From Bradyrhizobium sp. Leo170 (GTDB taxonomy: Bacteria; Pseudomonadota; Alphaproteobacteria; Rhizobiales; Xanthobacteraceae): a stretch of 42,310 bases of DNA. The stretch is taken from contig NZ_PSRR01000031.1 of NCBI RefSeq assembly GCF_004296405.1, positions 1 to 42,310 of the forward strand, read 5' to 3'. Made by a program: the position numbers and the translations under genes. The notes beneath the pieces were generated by a model. The model worked only from the letters and a program-made list of their open reading frames with translations, did no database searches and had not been told where the DNA came from. This document shows positions 8,459 to 17,707 of this stretch, one piece after another (positions within the stretch are counted from its first letter, which is position 1; each line of letters begins with the position of its first letter).

Positions 8459-9889
8459 CTAGTGGACCCGTTTGCGCGGACCATGATGGCGGGAACGGCC
8501 TTTGGCCGGCTGCGTCTTCCCGGTCACCGCACCGCGCGGAAACACCGCGGATAGTGTCGTGCCGGGACGCCCCGTTCCCGGTCCGGAGCGGATATCGAGG
8601 GTGCCTCCGATCTGCTGCAGTCTAACCTTCATCGCAGGAATTCCGACGCCGGGCGGCCCTGCTATCGCTCCGCCGAGGGCCTGGCCGAGCGGCATGCCGC
8701 GCCCATTGTCGCTGACCCTCAGCCGGAAGTGGCTATTGGTCGTCTCGATCGCGATCTCGACTTCCGTCGCTTTCGCGTGACGAAAGACATTCGTCAGCGC
8801 CTCCTGAACCACCCGCAGCAGCGAGCGCTGCGTTTCGTAAGGTACGCGATCGATCTCGGGCGAGATGCTGGCATCCACTCTCAACGATGTGCGCGCCGCG
8901 AACCCTTCCGCATATCTCTCTATTGCCGCCTTCAACCCGGCAACCGTTAGATTTTGCGGATGCAGCAGGTAGGCAAAGGCCCGGATTTCCTTGATCGCCT
9001 GATCGATCGACGCATCGATATCGTCGCAAAGCCGCTCGGCATTGGTCGGTTCACTTAAGCTGTTCCGCATCCGCATAATCCCGAGGCTCGCGGCAATCAA
9101 ATGCTGGCAAGTCGAGTCGTGGAGGTCGGAGGCAATGCGCTGCTGCATGTCTTCCTGAATGGATACCAGCGTGGCGCCCATGCTCGCACCACCGTCCGAA
9201 ATCGTTCCAAAGTCTTGGGAGGACGCTCCTTCCAGCACGCGATGGCTACCGATAAAGGTGGCAATGCAGCCGGTTACGGGATCGCAGATTGGCGCAACGA
9301 TCGTCTCGACAGTTCGTGGGGATCCTCCAAGGGTGAGCCGATGCCGGATCCGAACCTCGGCACCTCTGGCGCGACAAGCATCAAGCGCCTCGTGAACGGA
9401 CCTGGCATCCTGCCTCCCCATACAGTCGCAAACGGCCATCCCTCGGATGTCTTCCGAGGCGATCCCAACAAGCGATTCGAACGCCGGGTTTATATCTTCA
9501 TAAACAAAGCGCCCTTCGGATGAAGGGCGCATCACAAAGAGAAGGTCGGAGGCTAGCTTCCAGTACAGCCGATCGCTTGCGCTTGCTGCGCCAATGCCTG
9601 ACCATCCCTCCGCATTGGTTCGATCCGACCCGTACGTGGGAGCACCATGTTGCTTCACGGCACGCACTCGCTTTCCACGCGACTCTCGATAGTGAGAGCC
9701 ACCCCTTGCCTCGGCCAATCTCCCTGACCCGATCGGATATTGAGCTCCACCATACACCGTCAGGTAGAAAAGCGCCATTGACGTGGGGCGGTCTTTAGGC
9801 AGGAACTCGCGAATTCTTGTACACGCCCGCGAGCCGCGACGCGGAGCCTCTTCGTGCACTGCCATTCGTGACATTGGCACTAACCGCAT
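8459..9889 (-). CDS. PAS-domain histidine kinase of the NarX/DegS (HisKA_3) type
   Basis: This is a 476-residue sensor kinase without clear membrane segments, so probably cytoplasmic. A PAS-like sensor region spans about residues 105-215 (LLFVMRPSSEGRFVYEDINPAF begins it). The dimerization/phosphoacceptor part has His257 in RIASDLHDSTCQ. The ATP-binding domain has the N-box QEALTNVFRHA (362-372) and DNGRGMP (394-400), followed by GPPGVGIPAMKVRLQQIGG. Such kinases pair with NarL/FixJ-type regulators, two of which follow on the same strand. The first 90 residues are poorly conserved in appearance, and an ATG at 9778 is an alternative start. Confidence 0.88.
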   Translation of the reverse strand: MRLVPMSRMAVHEEAPRRGSRACTRIREFLPKDRPTSMALFYLTVYGGAQYPIGSGRLAEARGGSHYRESRGKRVRAVKQHGAPTYGSDRTNAEGWSGIGAASASDRLYWKLASDLLFVMRPSSEGRFVYEDINPAFESLVGIASEDIRGMAVCDCMGRQDARSVHEALDACRARGAEVRIRHRLTLGGSPRTVETIVAPICDPVTGCIATFIGSHRVLEGASSQDFGTISDGGASMGATLVSIQEDMQQRIASDLHDSTCQHLIAASLGIMRMRNSLSEPTNAERLCDDIDASIDQAIKEIRAFAYLLHPQNLTVAGLKAAIERYAEGFAARTSLRVDASISPEIDRVPYETQRSLLRVVQEALTNVFRHAKATEVEIAIETTNSHFRLRVSDNGRGMPLGQALGGAIAGPPGVGIPAMKVRLQQIGGTLDIRSGPGTGRPGTTLSAVFPRGAVTGKTQPAKGRSRHHGPRKRVH

Positions 9890-9899
9890 ATTGTCCTAA

Positions 9900-9913
9900 G
9901 AAATGCCTAGGGT
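9900..9913 (+). promoter_or_regulatory. CCTAGG-centred motif upstream of the histidine kinase
   Basis: GAAATGCCTAGGGT lies 11 bases before the assigned kinase start (about 120 bases before the alternative start). It matches the core of the palindrome upstream of response regulator 1, with one inserted base and opposite orientation. It may be an autoregulatory site of this two-component system. Confidence 0.35.
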
Positions 9914-10024
9914 CGTGCTGAGGACATCTCTGGACGAGACGAAAGAGAAAGCCTTGCGCGACGCGCTCGCCAGCGCGGCCATCGTGCCAGCGGCTTGAGA
10001 CGGCGGCAGGATCGTCTTGCAGGT

Positions 10025-10738
10025 CTAGCGCCGAGTGCCCGCAAGGCGCAGCATCATCATGAACAGATTGATGAAATTGAGGTAGAGCGACAAAGCGGCG
10101 ATGACCGACTTGCGGCCTGCGGAAGTTTCATCGTCCCTGACATCGTACATCGCCTTGATGCGCTGCGTATCGTAGGCAGTCAGGCCGGCGAAGATGCCGA
10201 CGCCCACGATCGAGATCAGCCAGTCAAGTCCGCTCGAACGGAGGAAGAGGTTGACCAGGCTTGCGACGATGATTCCGATCAACCCCATGAACAGGAAGGT
10301 GCCCAGTCCGGATAGGTCACGCCTGGTGGTGTACCCAAAGATGCTAAGCGCCCCGAACGTTGCGGCTGCGATGAAGAACACGCGCGTGATCGAGGAACTG
10401 GTGTAGATGTGGAGCAAGGTCGACAGCGACACGCCGACCAGGGCTGCATAGACAAAGAACAACCAGCGTGCGGTCGTGGCCGACAGCGTATGGATGCGTG
10501 CACTGATGAAGAACACCAGAGCCAGCGGCGCCAGGATGAAGATCCACATCAGCGGACTCTGCAGTAATGCGGGACCGGTGAACTGATAAGTCAGCCAGGC
10601 CACAAGGGCCGTGAGGCCGACACCGGCGGCCATGTAGTTGTAGATGCGCAACATGTAGTTGCGGAGGCCGGCATCGACCGCAATGGCATCGCCGCCGACC
10701 GCACCGGAGGTCACTGCATTCTCGTCATAATTGGACAT
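10025..10738 (-). CDS. Bax inhibitor-1 / YccA family membrane protein
   Basis: This 237-residue protein has about seven membrane segments. The family pattern is visible: LRNYMLRIYNYMAAGVGLT at residues 25-43, ISARIHTLS, then FGYTTRRDLSGLG, and FAGLTAYDTQRIKAMYD close to the C-terminus with its conserved Asp residues. Bacterial members are inner-membrane proteins linked to FtsH proteolysis (YccA) or to calcium leak (YetJ). The exact role here is unknown. The ATG follows GGAGAT. It stands alone on the minus strand. Confidence 0.93.
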   Translation of the reverse strand: MSNYDENAVTSGAVGGDAIAVDAGLRNYMLRIYNYMAAGVGLTALVAWLTYQFTGPALLQSPLMWIFILAPLALVFFISARIHTLSATTARWLFFVYAALVGVSLSTLLHIYTSSSITRVFFIAAATFGALSIFGYTTRRDLSGLGTFLFMGLIGIIVASLVNLFLRSSGLDWLISIVGVGIFAGLTAYDTQRIKAMYDVRDDETSAGRKSVIAALSLYLNFINLFMMMLRLAGTRR

Positions 10739-11073
10739 GGCTTATCTCCTCGCGGTCGCGCCGAGCACGGGATGGGCAAGCCTATGATGATGGCCACCAT
10801 GCGGGATATCAGATGATCACCCGATTTCCGGGGGCGGGAACTACGCTGTTTCGGCGCGTTGGCGCCTTCCTTCGGGGGACATGCCTTGTGTTACTGGAGG
10901 TTGCCGCTCGCCGGCTTATCAAGCGCAGTTTCTGCCGCCCGTTCCTACATAGAATTCCGGATGTGCGAGCGGCAAAGTCGCCGATAGGATCGTAGTCATC
11001 GGCTGGCGGGCATCCCGCATTCATTGCCGCCTTTGGCGCTTGCGCTATCGCCGATGGGAATATGGAGACGAGC
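10739..11073. other. Divergent intergenic region
   Basis: These 335 bases lie between the Bax-inhibitor-like gene (minus) and a small exported protein (plus), so both promoters should be here. No clear -35/-10 pair and no gene were identified. A 60-codon open frame at 10813 looks like chance. Confidence 0.5.
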
Positions 11074-11319
11074 ATGAACATCCGACTCGTATTCGGCGCC
11101 CTGATCGTCGGCGTTGTCGCAGCCATTGCAGCGCCGCCAAGCCCGTCCGTGGCCCAATCGACTGACCAAGGCGCGGCTGCGCCAAAGAGCGCAGCACCGA
11201 ATACAAATATGAACCCGCACAAGCATCGCTATTGGCGCCACCGCGGCGGACGGCATCCGCATTTCGGCAGCCGGCGGGTTCGCACCGATGCGCCTGCAGG
11301 GCGGCCATCGGCCAATTGA
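11074..11319 (+). CDS. Small exported His/Arg-rich protein
   Basis: This is an 81-residue protein of unknown function. The first 28 residues form a clear signal peptide (MNIRLVFGALIVGVVAAIAA, then a Ser/Pro/Val-Ala-Gln cleavage region). The mature part is short, lacks Cys, and holds a basic cluster with several His and Trp (HKHRYWRHRGGRHPHFG). An upstream ATG at 11062 is in frame, but the ATG at 11074 has GGAGA six bases before it. Short periplasmic proteins of this kind are common in Bradyrhizobium. Metal binding through the His residues is only a guess. Confidence 0.6.
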   Translation: MNIRLVFGALIVGVVAAIAAPPSPSVAQSTDQGAAAPKSAAPNTNMNPHKHRYWRHRGGRHPHFGSRRVRTDAPAGRPSAN

Positions 11320-11519
11320 GCAGCTTTTGCCGCCTGTTGCCTGGTGCGACGGACCAATCCGCTCTTGTAATTTGAGCGATCGATGACTGATCGAGGCAGC
11401 ACAGGAACGAATCCGACGGCGGTGGATGTTCGATGAGCGAGACTGACGGGCAGCGGAGCGAGGGCGGTATGGCCGCGCGGCCGCACCTCACAACACCGAA
11501 GACCAAGTCGAGGCCTGAA

Positions 11520-12005
11520 ATGCAGACGATACGGTTGCTTTGCGCTTTGTGCGTTTTCGCTTCAATCTCCGCCGTCGCAACGCCCGCGCAAGGCGAGATA
11601 TTCAGGGTCGGCCGGCTGTTGTGTTCCAGCAGCCCGCGGATCGGATTCCTTGTTGGATCGACGCAGTCGCTGCGTTGCGTATTCTACCGGCGAGGCTCGT
11701 CGCAACGCTACATTTACGCTGGGCGAATAAGGCGTGTCGGTCTTGACGTCGGCGTCACCGGAAGTGGCGTTCTATCCTGGGCCGTCTTTGCCAAGAACTC
11801 GCGGATTGGTCCCGGCACCATGCGCGGGAGCTATGTGGGGGCCAGCGCCAATGTTGCGCTGGGTCCCGGCTTTGGCGCCAACGCTCTGATCGGCGGATCG
11901 CGCCGAAGCGTCGTGCTGCAGCCGCTTTCCGTCGAGCGCGCGATCGGCGTCAATCTCGCGGCGACGGTGACCCATTTGACCCTTGGCGAAAGGGGGCGGC
12001 GATAA
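11520..12005 (+). CDS. DUF992 domain exported protein
   Basis: This 161-residue protein has a signal peptide (MQTIRLLCALCVFASISAVA, then TPAQG) followed by a DUF992 domain filling the mature part. Recognisable elements are VGRLLCSSSPRIGFLVGST, the pair of Cys in LLC and LRC, RVGLDVGVTGSGVLSWAVFA, and YVGASANVALGPGFGANALI near the end. DUF992 proteins are rhizobial periplasmic proteins with no known function. The frame opens 29 codons earlier, but the start used here places the signal peptide at the N-terminus. Confidence 0.8.
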   Translation: MQTIRLLCALCVFASISAVATPAQGEIFRVGRLLCSSSPRIGFLVGSTQSLRCVFYRRGSSQRYIYAGRIRRVGLDVGVTGSGVLSWAVFAKNSRIGPGTMRGSYVGASANVALGPGFGANALIGGSRRSVVLQPLSVERAIGVNLAATVTHLTLGERGRR

Positions 12006-12210
12006 CGCATCCCCGACAGTTCCTGCCTAAACAATTCGGAACATTGCCGACCTTTGGCTCAGGGTTTCGTCGGATATCGGCGTTGGAGGGTGGAGGGCTA
12101 CGATCAGCCTTACTGCGACTGGCGGCTGGCTTGGCTGCTTCGTGCTCGGCGCACCGCATAACAGGGCAATGGACCCTGTGTCCGAGCGTGATGGATGAGG
12201 TCCGTGGGCA

Positions 12211-13281
12211 ATGACCAAAGGCCGAAACCGCTGGCTGATCGTCCTGCTCGCCGTGCTTCTGGCCGCAGGTGGCTACTACGCCTGGCAGAATTTCGCGAAT
12301 GATAGTCTCCCGCCGGGAATCGCCAGCGGTAACGGCCGCATCGAGGCGGTCGAGATCGACATTGCAACCAAGACGCCAGGACGCATCCAGGAGATCCTGG
12401 TCAGAGAGGGGGATTTTGTCACGGTAGGACAGGTGCTCGCGCGCATGGACACGACGCAGCTACATGCCCAGCTCCGTCAAGCCGAAGCGCAGTTGCGCCG
12501 CGCGATCATCAGCGTCGACACCGCCAAGAGTCTCGTCGCGCAGCGAGAAGCCGAGAGGAAATCCGCTACCGCGGTGATTGCGCAGCGTAATGCTGAATTG
12601 GATACGGCGGACCGAAAGCTGCAGCGATCCGAGCAATTGATCAAGACCAACGCCGTGCCTCAGCAGGTGCTCGACGACGACCGGGCGGCCGCCGAAGGGG
12701 CGAAGGCCGCGGTGGCGGCGGCCGAGGCTCAGCTTGCGGCGGCGGAGGCCGCCATCAGTTCCACCCGGGCGCAAGTGGTCGACGCCGAAGCATCCATCGA
12801 CGCGGCGAGGGCCGCCATCGAGAGCATCAAGGCCGACATCAACGACAGCATCCTGATAACACCGCGCGATGGGCGCGTGCAGTTTCGCGTGGCGCAGCCG
12901 GGCGAAGTCCTTGCCGCCGGCGGTCGCGTGCTCAATCTCGTCGACCTCGGCGACGTCTACATGACCTTCTTCCTGCCCACGGCGCAGGCCGGACGCGTCG
13001 CAATCGGCGCAGAGGTCCGCATCGTGCTGGATGCCGCGCCCCAATATGTCATTCCCGCCAAGGCGAGCTTCGTTGCAAACGTTGCGCAATTCACGCCCAA
13101 GACGGTGGAAACGGAGGAGGAGCGTCAAAAGCTCATGTTCCGGATCAGGGCGCATATCTCGCCGGACTTGCTGCGCAGACACATCGAACAGGTCAAGACC
13201 GGCCTTCCCGGCAGGGCGTTTGTCCAGCTCGACCCGAACGCCGAGTGGCCGGCGAACCTTACTGAAAAGCTGGTACAATGA
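12211..13281 (+). CDS. yhiI: HlyD-family membrane fusion protein of an ABC exporter
   Basis: This 356-residue periplasmic adaptor has an N-terminal membrane anchor (residues 8-25, [17 protein letters not shown]). A biotinyl-lipoyl-like half motif follows ([20 protein letters not shown]), then a long Ala/Glu-rich coiled coil (about 80-215) and the second lipoyl half with beta-barrel ([18 protein letters not shown] onward). It links the inner-membrane pump to the outer membrane. Its stop overlaps the ABC transporter start in an ATGA, so the two are coupled. The order adaptor, double-ATPase ABC, permease matches E. coli yhiI-rbbA-yhhJ. The cargo is unknown. Confidence 0.9.
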   Translation: MTKGRNRWLIVLLAVLLAAGGYYAWQNFANDSLPPGIASGNGRIEAVEIDIATKTPGRIQEILVREGDFVTVGQVLARMDTTQLHAQLRQAEAQLRRAIISVDTAKSLVAQREAERKSATAVIAQRNAELDTADRKLQRSEQLIKTNAVPQQVLDDDRAAAEGAKAAVAAAEAQLAAAEAAISSTRAQVVDAEASIDAARAAIESIKADINDSILITPRDGRVQFRVAQPGEVLAAGGRVLNLVDLGDVYMTFFLPTAQAGRVAIGAEVRIVLDAAPQYVIPAKASFVANVAQFTPKTVETEEERQKLMFRIRAHISPDLLRRHIEQVKTGLPGRAFVQLDPNAEWPANLTEKLVQ

Positions 13282-16064
13282 GCGATCTGTCGACCGCAGA
13301 GGAAGCTCGCCCACCGGCGCCGGTGATAAGCCTGGATGCGGTCGAGCTGTCCTACGGCACGACGCGCGCACTTGGTGGCATCACGCTCGACATTCCCACC
13401 GGGCGCATGGTCGGGTTGATCGGACCTGACGGCGTTGGGAAATCCAGCCTGCTCTCCCTTGTCTCCGGCGCTCGGGCCGTACAGCAGGGACGCGTCCATG
13501 TGCTCGGCGGCGATATGACCGATGCTGCGCACCGGAGGCTGACGTGCCCGCAGATCGCCTACATGCCACAAGGTCTCGGCAAGAACCTCTATCCGACGCT
13601 GTCGGTGTTCGAGAATGTCGACTTCTTCGGCCGCCTGTTCGGCCACGACAAGAGCGAACGAGAGCAGAGGATCGATCAGCTCCTGAAAGGCACGGGGCTT
13701 ACGCCTTTCACGGATCGGCCAGCAGGCAAGCTGTCGGGCGGCATGAAGCAGAAGCTCGGCCTTTGCTGCGCGCTGATTCATGATCCCGACCTCCTGATCC
13801 TGGATGAGCCGACCACCGGTGTCGACCCGCTCTCGCGCCGCCAGTTCTGGGAACTGATCGACGAGATCCGCCAAAGCCATCCGGGCATGAGCGTCGTTGT
13901 CGCCACCGCCTATATGGAGGAGGCGGCGCGTTTCGACTGGCTGGTTGCCATGAACGAAGGCCGGGTGCTCGCCACCGGCGCGCCTGCGGACCTGCTGCGG
14001 CAGACCGGTGCTGATAATCTCGATGCCGCCTTCATTGCGCTGCTCCCGGAGGAGGAGCGGCGGGAGCACAGGGAAGTGGTGATCCCGCCTCGCGGAAGCG
14101 AACATGCCGACGACATCGCCATCGAGGCCGAGCAGCTTACCGTGAGGTTCGGCGATTTCACCGCCGTCGACAATGTGAGCTTCCGCATTGCCCGCGGCGA
14201 AATCTTCGGCTTTCTCGGCTCAAACGGCTGCGGCAAGACCACGACCATGAAGGTGCTGACCGGATTGTTGCCGGCCAGCGAAGGCATCGCGAGATTATTC
14301 GGCCATGAGGTCGATCCGAGCGACATGGATGTCCGCCGCCGCGTCGGCTACATGTCGCAGGCCTTCTCGCTCTATTCCGAATTGACGATCCGGCAGAACC
14401 TCGAGCTGCATGCGCGGCTGTTCCGGCTTGCCCCTGACACCATCGAGGGGCGTGTCCAGGAGATGGCACAGCGGTTCGACCTCGTCGACGTCATCGATGC
14501 GTTGCCCGATGCGTTGCCGCTTGGGGTCCGCCAGCGCCTCTCACTCGCGGTAGCGATGATTCATGCGCCCGACATCCTGATTCTCGACGAGCCGACATCC
14601 GGCGTCGATCCGGTGGCGCGCGACGGCTTTTGGCAAATCCTGTCCGAGCTATCCCGCAGGGACGACGTCACGATCTTCGTCTCGACCCATTTCATGAACG
14701 AAGCCGAGCGCTGCGACCGCATCTCGCTGATGCATGCAGGCAGGGTGCTGGTCAGCGACACGCCGGCCAGGCTTGCCGAGCAGCGCGGCGGCGGCAGTCT
14801 TGAGGAGGCCTTCGTCGCCTATCTGCAGGACGCGATCGGCAGGACGGACGCCAAGCTGCCGGCCGCCGTACCGGCCGTAGTGAGCGAAGCCGGGCCGGGC
14901 GACCAAGCCGCCGCGGCACACCACCGACTCATGCGCTTCTTCGACCTGCGGCGCGTATTCGCCTACACCCACCGGGAGGCGCTCGAGCTGCGGCGCGACC
15001 CGATCCGTGCCACGCTGGCCGTTCTCGGCAGTCTCATTCTGATGTTCGTGATGGGCTACGGCATCAATATGGACGTCGAGAATCTATCCTTCGCCGTCAT
15101 GGACCGCGACGAAACCGGGATTAGCCGCGACTACGTCCTGCAGATTTCCGGATCGCGCTTTTTCACCGAATTGCCTCCGATCACCGACTACGACGATCTC
15201 GACAGCCGCATGCGCAGCGGTGAGCTGAGCCTGGCACTCGAGATCCCGCCGGGGTTCGGGCGCGACGTGGCGCGCGGCAGTAACGTCCAGATTGGCGCGT
15301 GGATCGACGGCGCCATGCCGTCGCGCGCAGAGACCGTGAGGGGTTATGTGCAGGCGATGCATGCCCACTGGCTGACCGAGCGCGCCAGACTGCTCTATGG
15401 CAACGCCGCGGCGTCGGGCGATTTCCAGCTTGAGATACGTTATCGCTACAACCCTGACCTCAAGAGCATCGTGGCGATGGCTCCCGCCGTGATCCCGATC
15501 CTCCTGTTGATCATACCTGCGATATTGGCGACGCTGAGCGTCGTGCGCGAAAAGGAGCTCGGATCGATCATCAATTTCTACGTAACGCCGGTAACACGGC
15601 TTGAATTTCTCGTCGGCAAGCAGCTTCCCTATGTGGCGCTCGCCATGCTGAATTTCTTCCTGTTGACCGCCTTTGCCGTGTTCGTCTTCCGCGTTCCATT
15701 CACGGGCAGTTTCCCGGCCTTCACCGGCGCAGCGCTTCTCTACGTCATTATCACGACGGCGATGGGGCTTGTGATATCAGCGTTCATGAGCAGCCAGATC
15801 GCCGCGATCTTCGCGACTGCGCTGCTGACGATGATTCCTGCTACCCAGTATTCGGGCCTGGTCGATCCGGTGTCGTCTCTCCAGGGAGCCGGCGCCGTCA
15901 TCGGACGAATCTACCCGACCGCACATTTCGTCACCATCACGCGCGGCACTTTCTCGAAAGGGCTCGATTTCGGTGACCTCTCGGGCGAGTTCGTTGCTCT
16001 GCTCGTGACCATCCCGGTGCTGTTCGGTCTTGGCGTGGTGCTCTTGAGGAAACAGGCGAGCTAG
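13278..16064 (+). CDS. rbbA: RbbA-type ABC transporter: two ATPase domains fused to an ABC-2 permease
   Basis: This 928-residue protein has three parts. ATPase domain 1 (about 15-250) has Walker [10 protein letters not shown] (49-57), signature LSGGMKQKL (152-160) and Walker B LLILDEP. ATPase domain 2 (about 280-515) has Walker [10 protein letters not shown] (314-322), a degenerate signature LPLGVRQRL (413-421) and Walker B ILILDEP. The C-terminal permease (about 560-928) starts with a membrane helix, followed by a large periplasmic domain and about five more helices. E. coli RbbA has the same layout and has been described as ribosome-associated, yet the operon here (HlyD adaptor before, ABC-2 permease after) argues for an exporter. 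It ends 2 bases before the next gene. Confidence 0.92.
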   Translation: MSDLSTAEEARPPAPVISLDAVELSYGTTRALGGITLDIPTGRMVGLIGPDGVGKSSLLSLVSGARAVQQGRVHVLGGDMTDAAHRRLTCPQIAYMPQGLGKNLYPTLSVFENVDFFGRLFGHDKSEREQRIDQLLKGTGLTPFTDRPAGKLSGGMKQKLGLCCALIHDPDLLILDEPTTGVDPLSRRQFWELIDEIRQSHPGMSVVVATAYMEEAARFDWLVAMNEGRVLATGAPADLLRQTGADNLDAAFIALLPEEERREHREVVIPPRGSEHADDIAIEAEQLTVRFGDFTAVDNVSFRIARGEIFGFLGSNGCGKTTTMKVLTGLLPASEGIARLFGHEVDPSDMDVRRRVGYMSQAFSLYSELTIRQNLELHARLFRLAPDTIEGRVQEMAQRFDLVDVIDALPDALPLGVRQRLSLAVAMIHAPDILILDEPTSGVDPVARDGFWQILSELSRRDDVTIFVSTHFMNEAERCDRISLMHAGRVLVSDTPARLAEQRGGGSLEEAFVAYLQDAIGRTDAKLPAAVPAVVSEAGPGDQAAAAHHRLMRFFDLRRVFAYTHREALELRRDPIRATLAVLGSLILMFVMGYGINMDVENLSFAVMDRDETGISRDYVLQISGSRFFTELPPITDYDDLDSRMRSGELSLALEIPPGFGRDVARGSNVQIGAWIDGAMPSRAETVRGYVQAMHAHWLTERARLLYGNAAASGDFQLEIRYRYNPDLKSIVAMAPAVIPILLLIIPAILATLSVVREKELGSIINFYVTPVTRLEFLVGKQLPYVALAMLNFFLLTAFAVFVFRVPFTGSFPAFTGAALLYVIITTAMGLVISAFMSSQIAAIFATALLTMIPATQYSGLVDPVSSLQGAGAVIGRIYPTAHFVTITRGTFSKGLDFGDLSGEFVALLVTIPVLFGLGVVLLRKQAS

Positions 16065-16066
16065 AC

Positions 16067-17179
16067 ATGCATATCGCCAACGTCGTTCAACTCGGCATCA
16101 AGGAACTGCGGGGCCTTCTCCGTGATCCGATGCTGATGATCCTGATCGTCTATGCCTTCACGGTTTCCATCTACACGGCCTCCAGGGCGCAGCCCGAGAC
16201 CTTGAATCAGGCCGCGCTCGCCATCGTTGACGAGGACAAGTCGCCGGCATCGACGCGCATCATCACCGCGTTCAATCCGCCCTATTTCACGATACCGCGC
16301 CTGATTTCGCAGTCGGACGTGAACCCCCGCATGGATGCGGGGCTCGACACCTTCGCGCTCAACATTCCGCCGAACTTCCAGCGCGACCTTCTGGCTCAGC
16401 GATCGCCGGCCATCCAGCTCAACGTGGATGCGACCCGCATGTCGCAGGCCTTCACCGGGGGCGGCTATATCCAGACGATCGTGAACGAGGAGGTCGGCGA
16501 GTTTCTGGCCCGCTATCGATCGGCCGCGCCTCTCCCGATCGAGCTCGCCCTGCGCGCGCGCTTCAACCCCGAGCTCAACAAAGGCTGGTTCGGCGCCATC
16601 AATAACGTCATCTCCTCCATCACCATGCTGTCGATCATCCTGACCGGAGCCGCGCTGATCCGCGAGCGCGAGCACGGCACCATCGAGCACCTGCTCGTCA
16701 TGCCGGTGACGCCATTCCAGATCATGGCGAGCAAGATCTGGTCGATGGGCCTTGTCGTGCTTCTCGCCTCCAGCGTGTCGCTCGTGTTTGTGGTGCAGGG
16801 ATTGCTGTCAGTCCGGATCGGAGGCTCGATTCCGCTGTTCCTGTTCGGCACCGCACTCTACGTCTTCGCCATGACCAGCTTGGGCATCTTTCTGGCGACT
16901 GTCGGCGGGACCATGCCGCAGTTTGGTCTCCTGATGATGCTGGTGCTGATGCCACTGCAGATGTTGTCAGGAGCCACGACGCCGCGGGAGAGCATGCCCG
17001 AGATCATCCAGAACATCATGCTCGCCGCACCCAACACCCACTTTGTCATCCTCGCGCAGGCCGTGCTGTTCCGCGGCGCAGGGTTCGACGTGGTCTGGCC
17101 GCAGATCGCCGCGCTGCTGGTGATCGGAGCGATTTTGTTCGGATTCTCCCTCTGGCGATTCAGACAGTTCTTGCGATAG
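16067..17179 (+). CDS. yhhJ: ABC-2 type permease (YhhJ-like)
   Basis: This 370-residue membrane protein is the partner of the RbbA-type ATPase. A first helix (near residues 20-38) is followed by a periplasmic domain and then five helices. The cytoplasmic motif REREHGTIEHLLVMPVTPFQ (near 199-218) is the hallmark of ABC-2 permeases of the drug/lipid exporter type. The gene begins 2 bases after rbbA. The two permeases (this one and the C-terminal part of RbbA) probably pair to form the pore. Confidence 0.92.
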   Translation: MHIANVVQLGIKELRGLLRDPMLMILIVYAFTVSIYTASRAQPETLNQAALAIVDEDKSPASTRIITAFNPPYFTIPRLISQSDVNPRMDAGLDTFALNIPPNFQRDLLAQRSPAIQLNVDATRMSQAFTGGGYIQTIVNEEVGEFLARYRSAAPLPIELALRARFNPELNKGWFGAINNVISSITMLSIILTGAALIREREHGTIEHLLVMPVTPFQIMASKIWSMGLVVLLASSVSLVFVVQGLLSVRIGGSIPLFLFGTALYVFAMTSLGIFLATVGGTMPQFGLLMMLVLMPLQMLSGATTPRESMPEIIQNIMLAAPNTHFVILAQAVLFRGAGFDVVWPQIAALLVIGAILFGFSLWRFRQFLR

Positions 17180-17707
17180 CGAAGCAGCTTCGGCGTATTG
17201 CCGACGCCGCAATTGGATAGCAACCGCGCTCCACGACGTGGGCGGGCTGTGGGCAGACCAGTCGAACTGAGAAGCCCCGCCAATCCATATCAACCCGGGC
17301 GGATATCGGGGGCCGTACCGCAACGCTTATCGCTGGAATGGCTGCCCCCCGGGTTACTGGCGGGGGCCGTGCGGGCGCTGCGGCGACACGCCTTGCCACG
17401 GCCGGTTGCCAGGCGGTGGCTGGAAATAGGCCGGGCTGAGGCCCGCCAAACGCGGCGGATCGTAATTTGTTCTGAGTGGCGCGCCAAATTGCCATCATTC
17501 TAGTAAGAATTGCATAGTCGGATCCGCGCGGATCTTCTTGGGTTCCGACATTCGGGGGCGGGACAAGCCAAGGCGCGCGGCGAATCCGGTGGAGTTCGAA
17601 AATGAATTCGCGCCACTTCACCCGGTCACCTCGTCGGCTTGGGCAGGCAGCGTCGCTGCTGCGGTGAGCGTGCAGAGCGGCGAGATCGGCATCGTCAAGG
17701 CGCACCA
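17180..17707. other. Intergenic region between ABC permease and channel gene
   Basis: Apart from the small-gene remnant, these 528 bases hold only a perfect 14-base palindrome GATCCGCGCGGATC (17521-17534). The promoter of the channel gene must lie here, but no clear elements were found. Open frames on either strand look like chance. Confidence 0.5.
17271..17429 (+). pseudogene. Remnant of a small CPPGYWRGP-type exported protein
   Basis: In one frame the sequence encodes NPGGYRGPYRNAYRWNG, then CPPGYWRGPCGRCGDTPCHG and RLPGGGWK before a TAG at 17427. This looks like the C-terminal half of small Gly/Cys-rich exported proteins common in Bradyrhizobium (family with a GCG...CRPN prefix). There is no start codon in frame, and a TGA sits just upstream at 17268. 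No signal peptide is found in any frame nearby. It reads as a decayed gene, cut off after the upstream permease. Recognition is by memory of the family pattern, so certainty is moderate. Confidence 0.45.

Noticed and set aside
9903..9998. 31-codon frame on the plus strand between the kinase and the Bax-inhibitor-like gene
   Set aside because: It has no ribosome-binding site and no family pattern, and it overlaps the CCTAGG motif. Too short to support.
10813..10995. 60-codon frame in the divergent intergenic region
   Set aside because: Composition is Arg-rich like chance frames in GC-rich DNA, with no ribosome-binding site or recognisable motif.
17160..17705. 181-codon minus-strand frame over the region after the ABC permease
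   Set aside because: It is a Pro/Ala/Arg-rich frame with no motif and overlaps the permease end and the recognisable plus-strand remnant.
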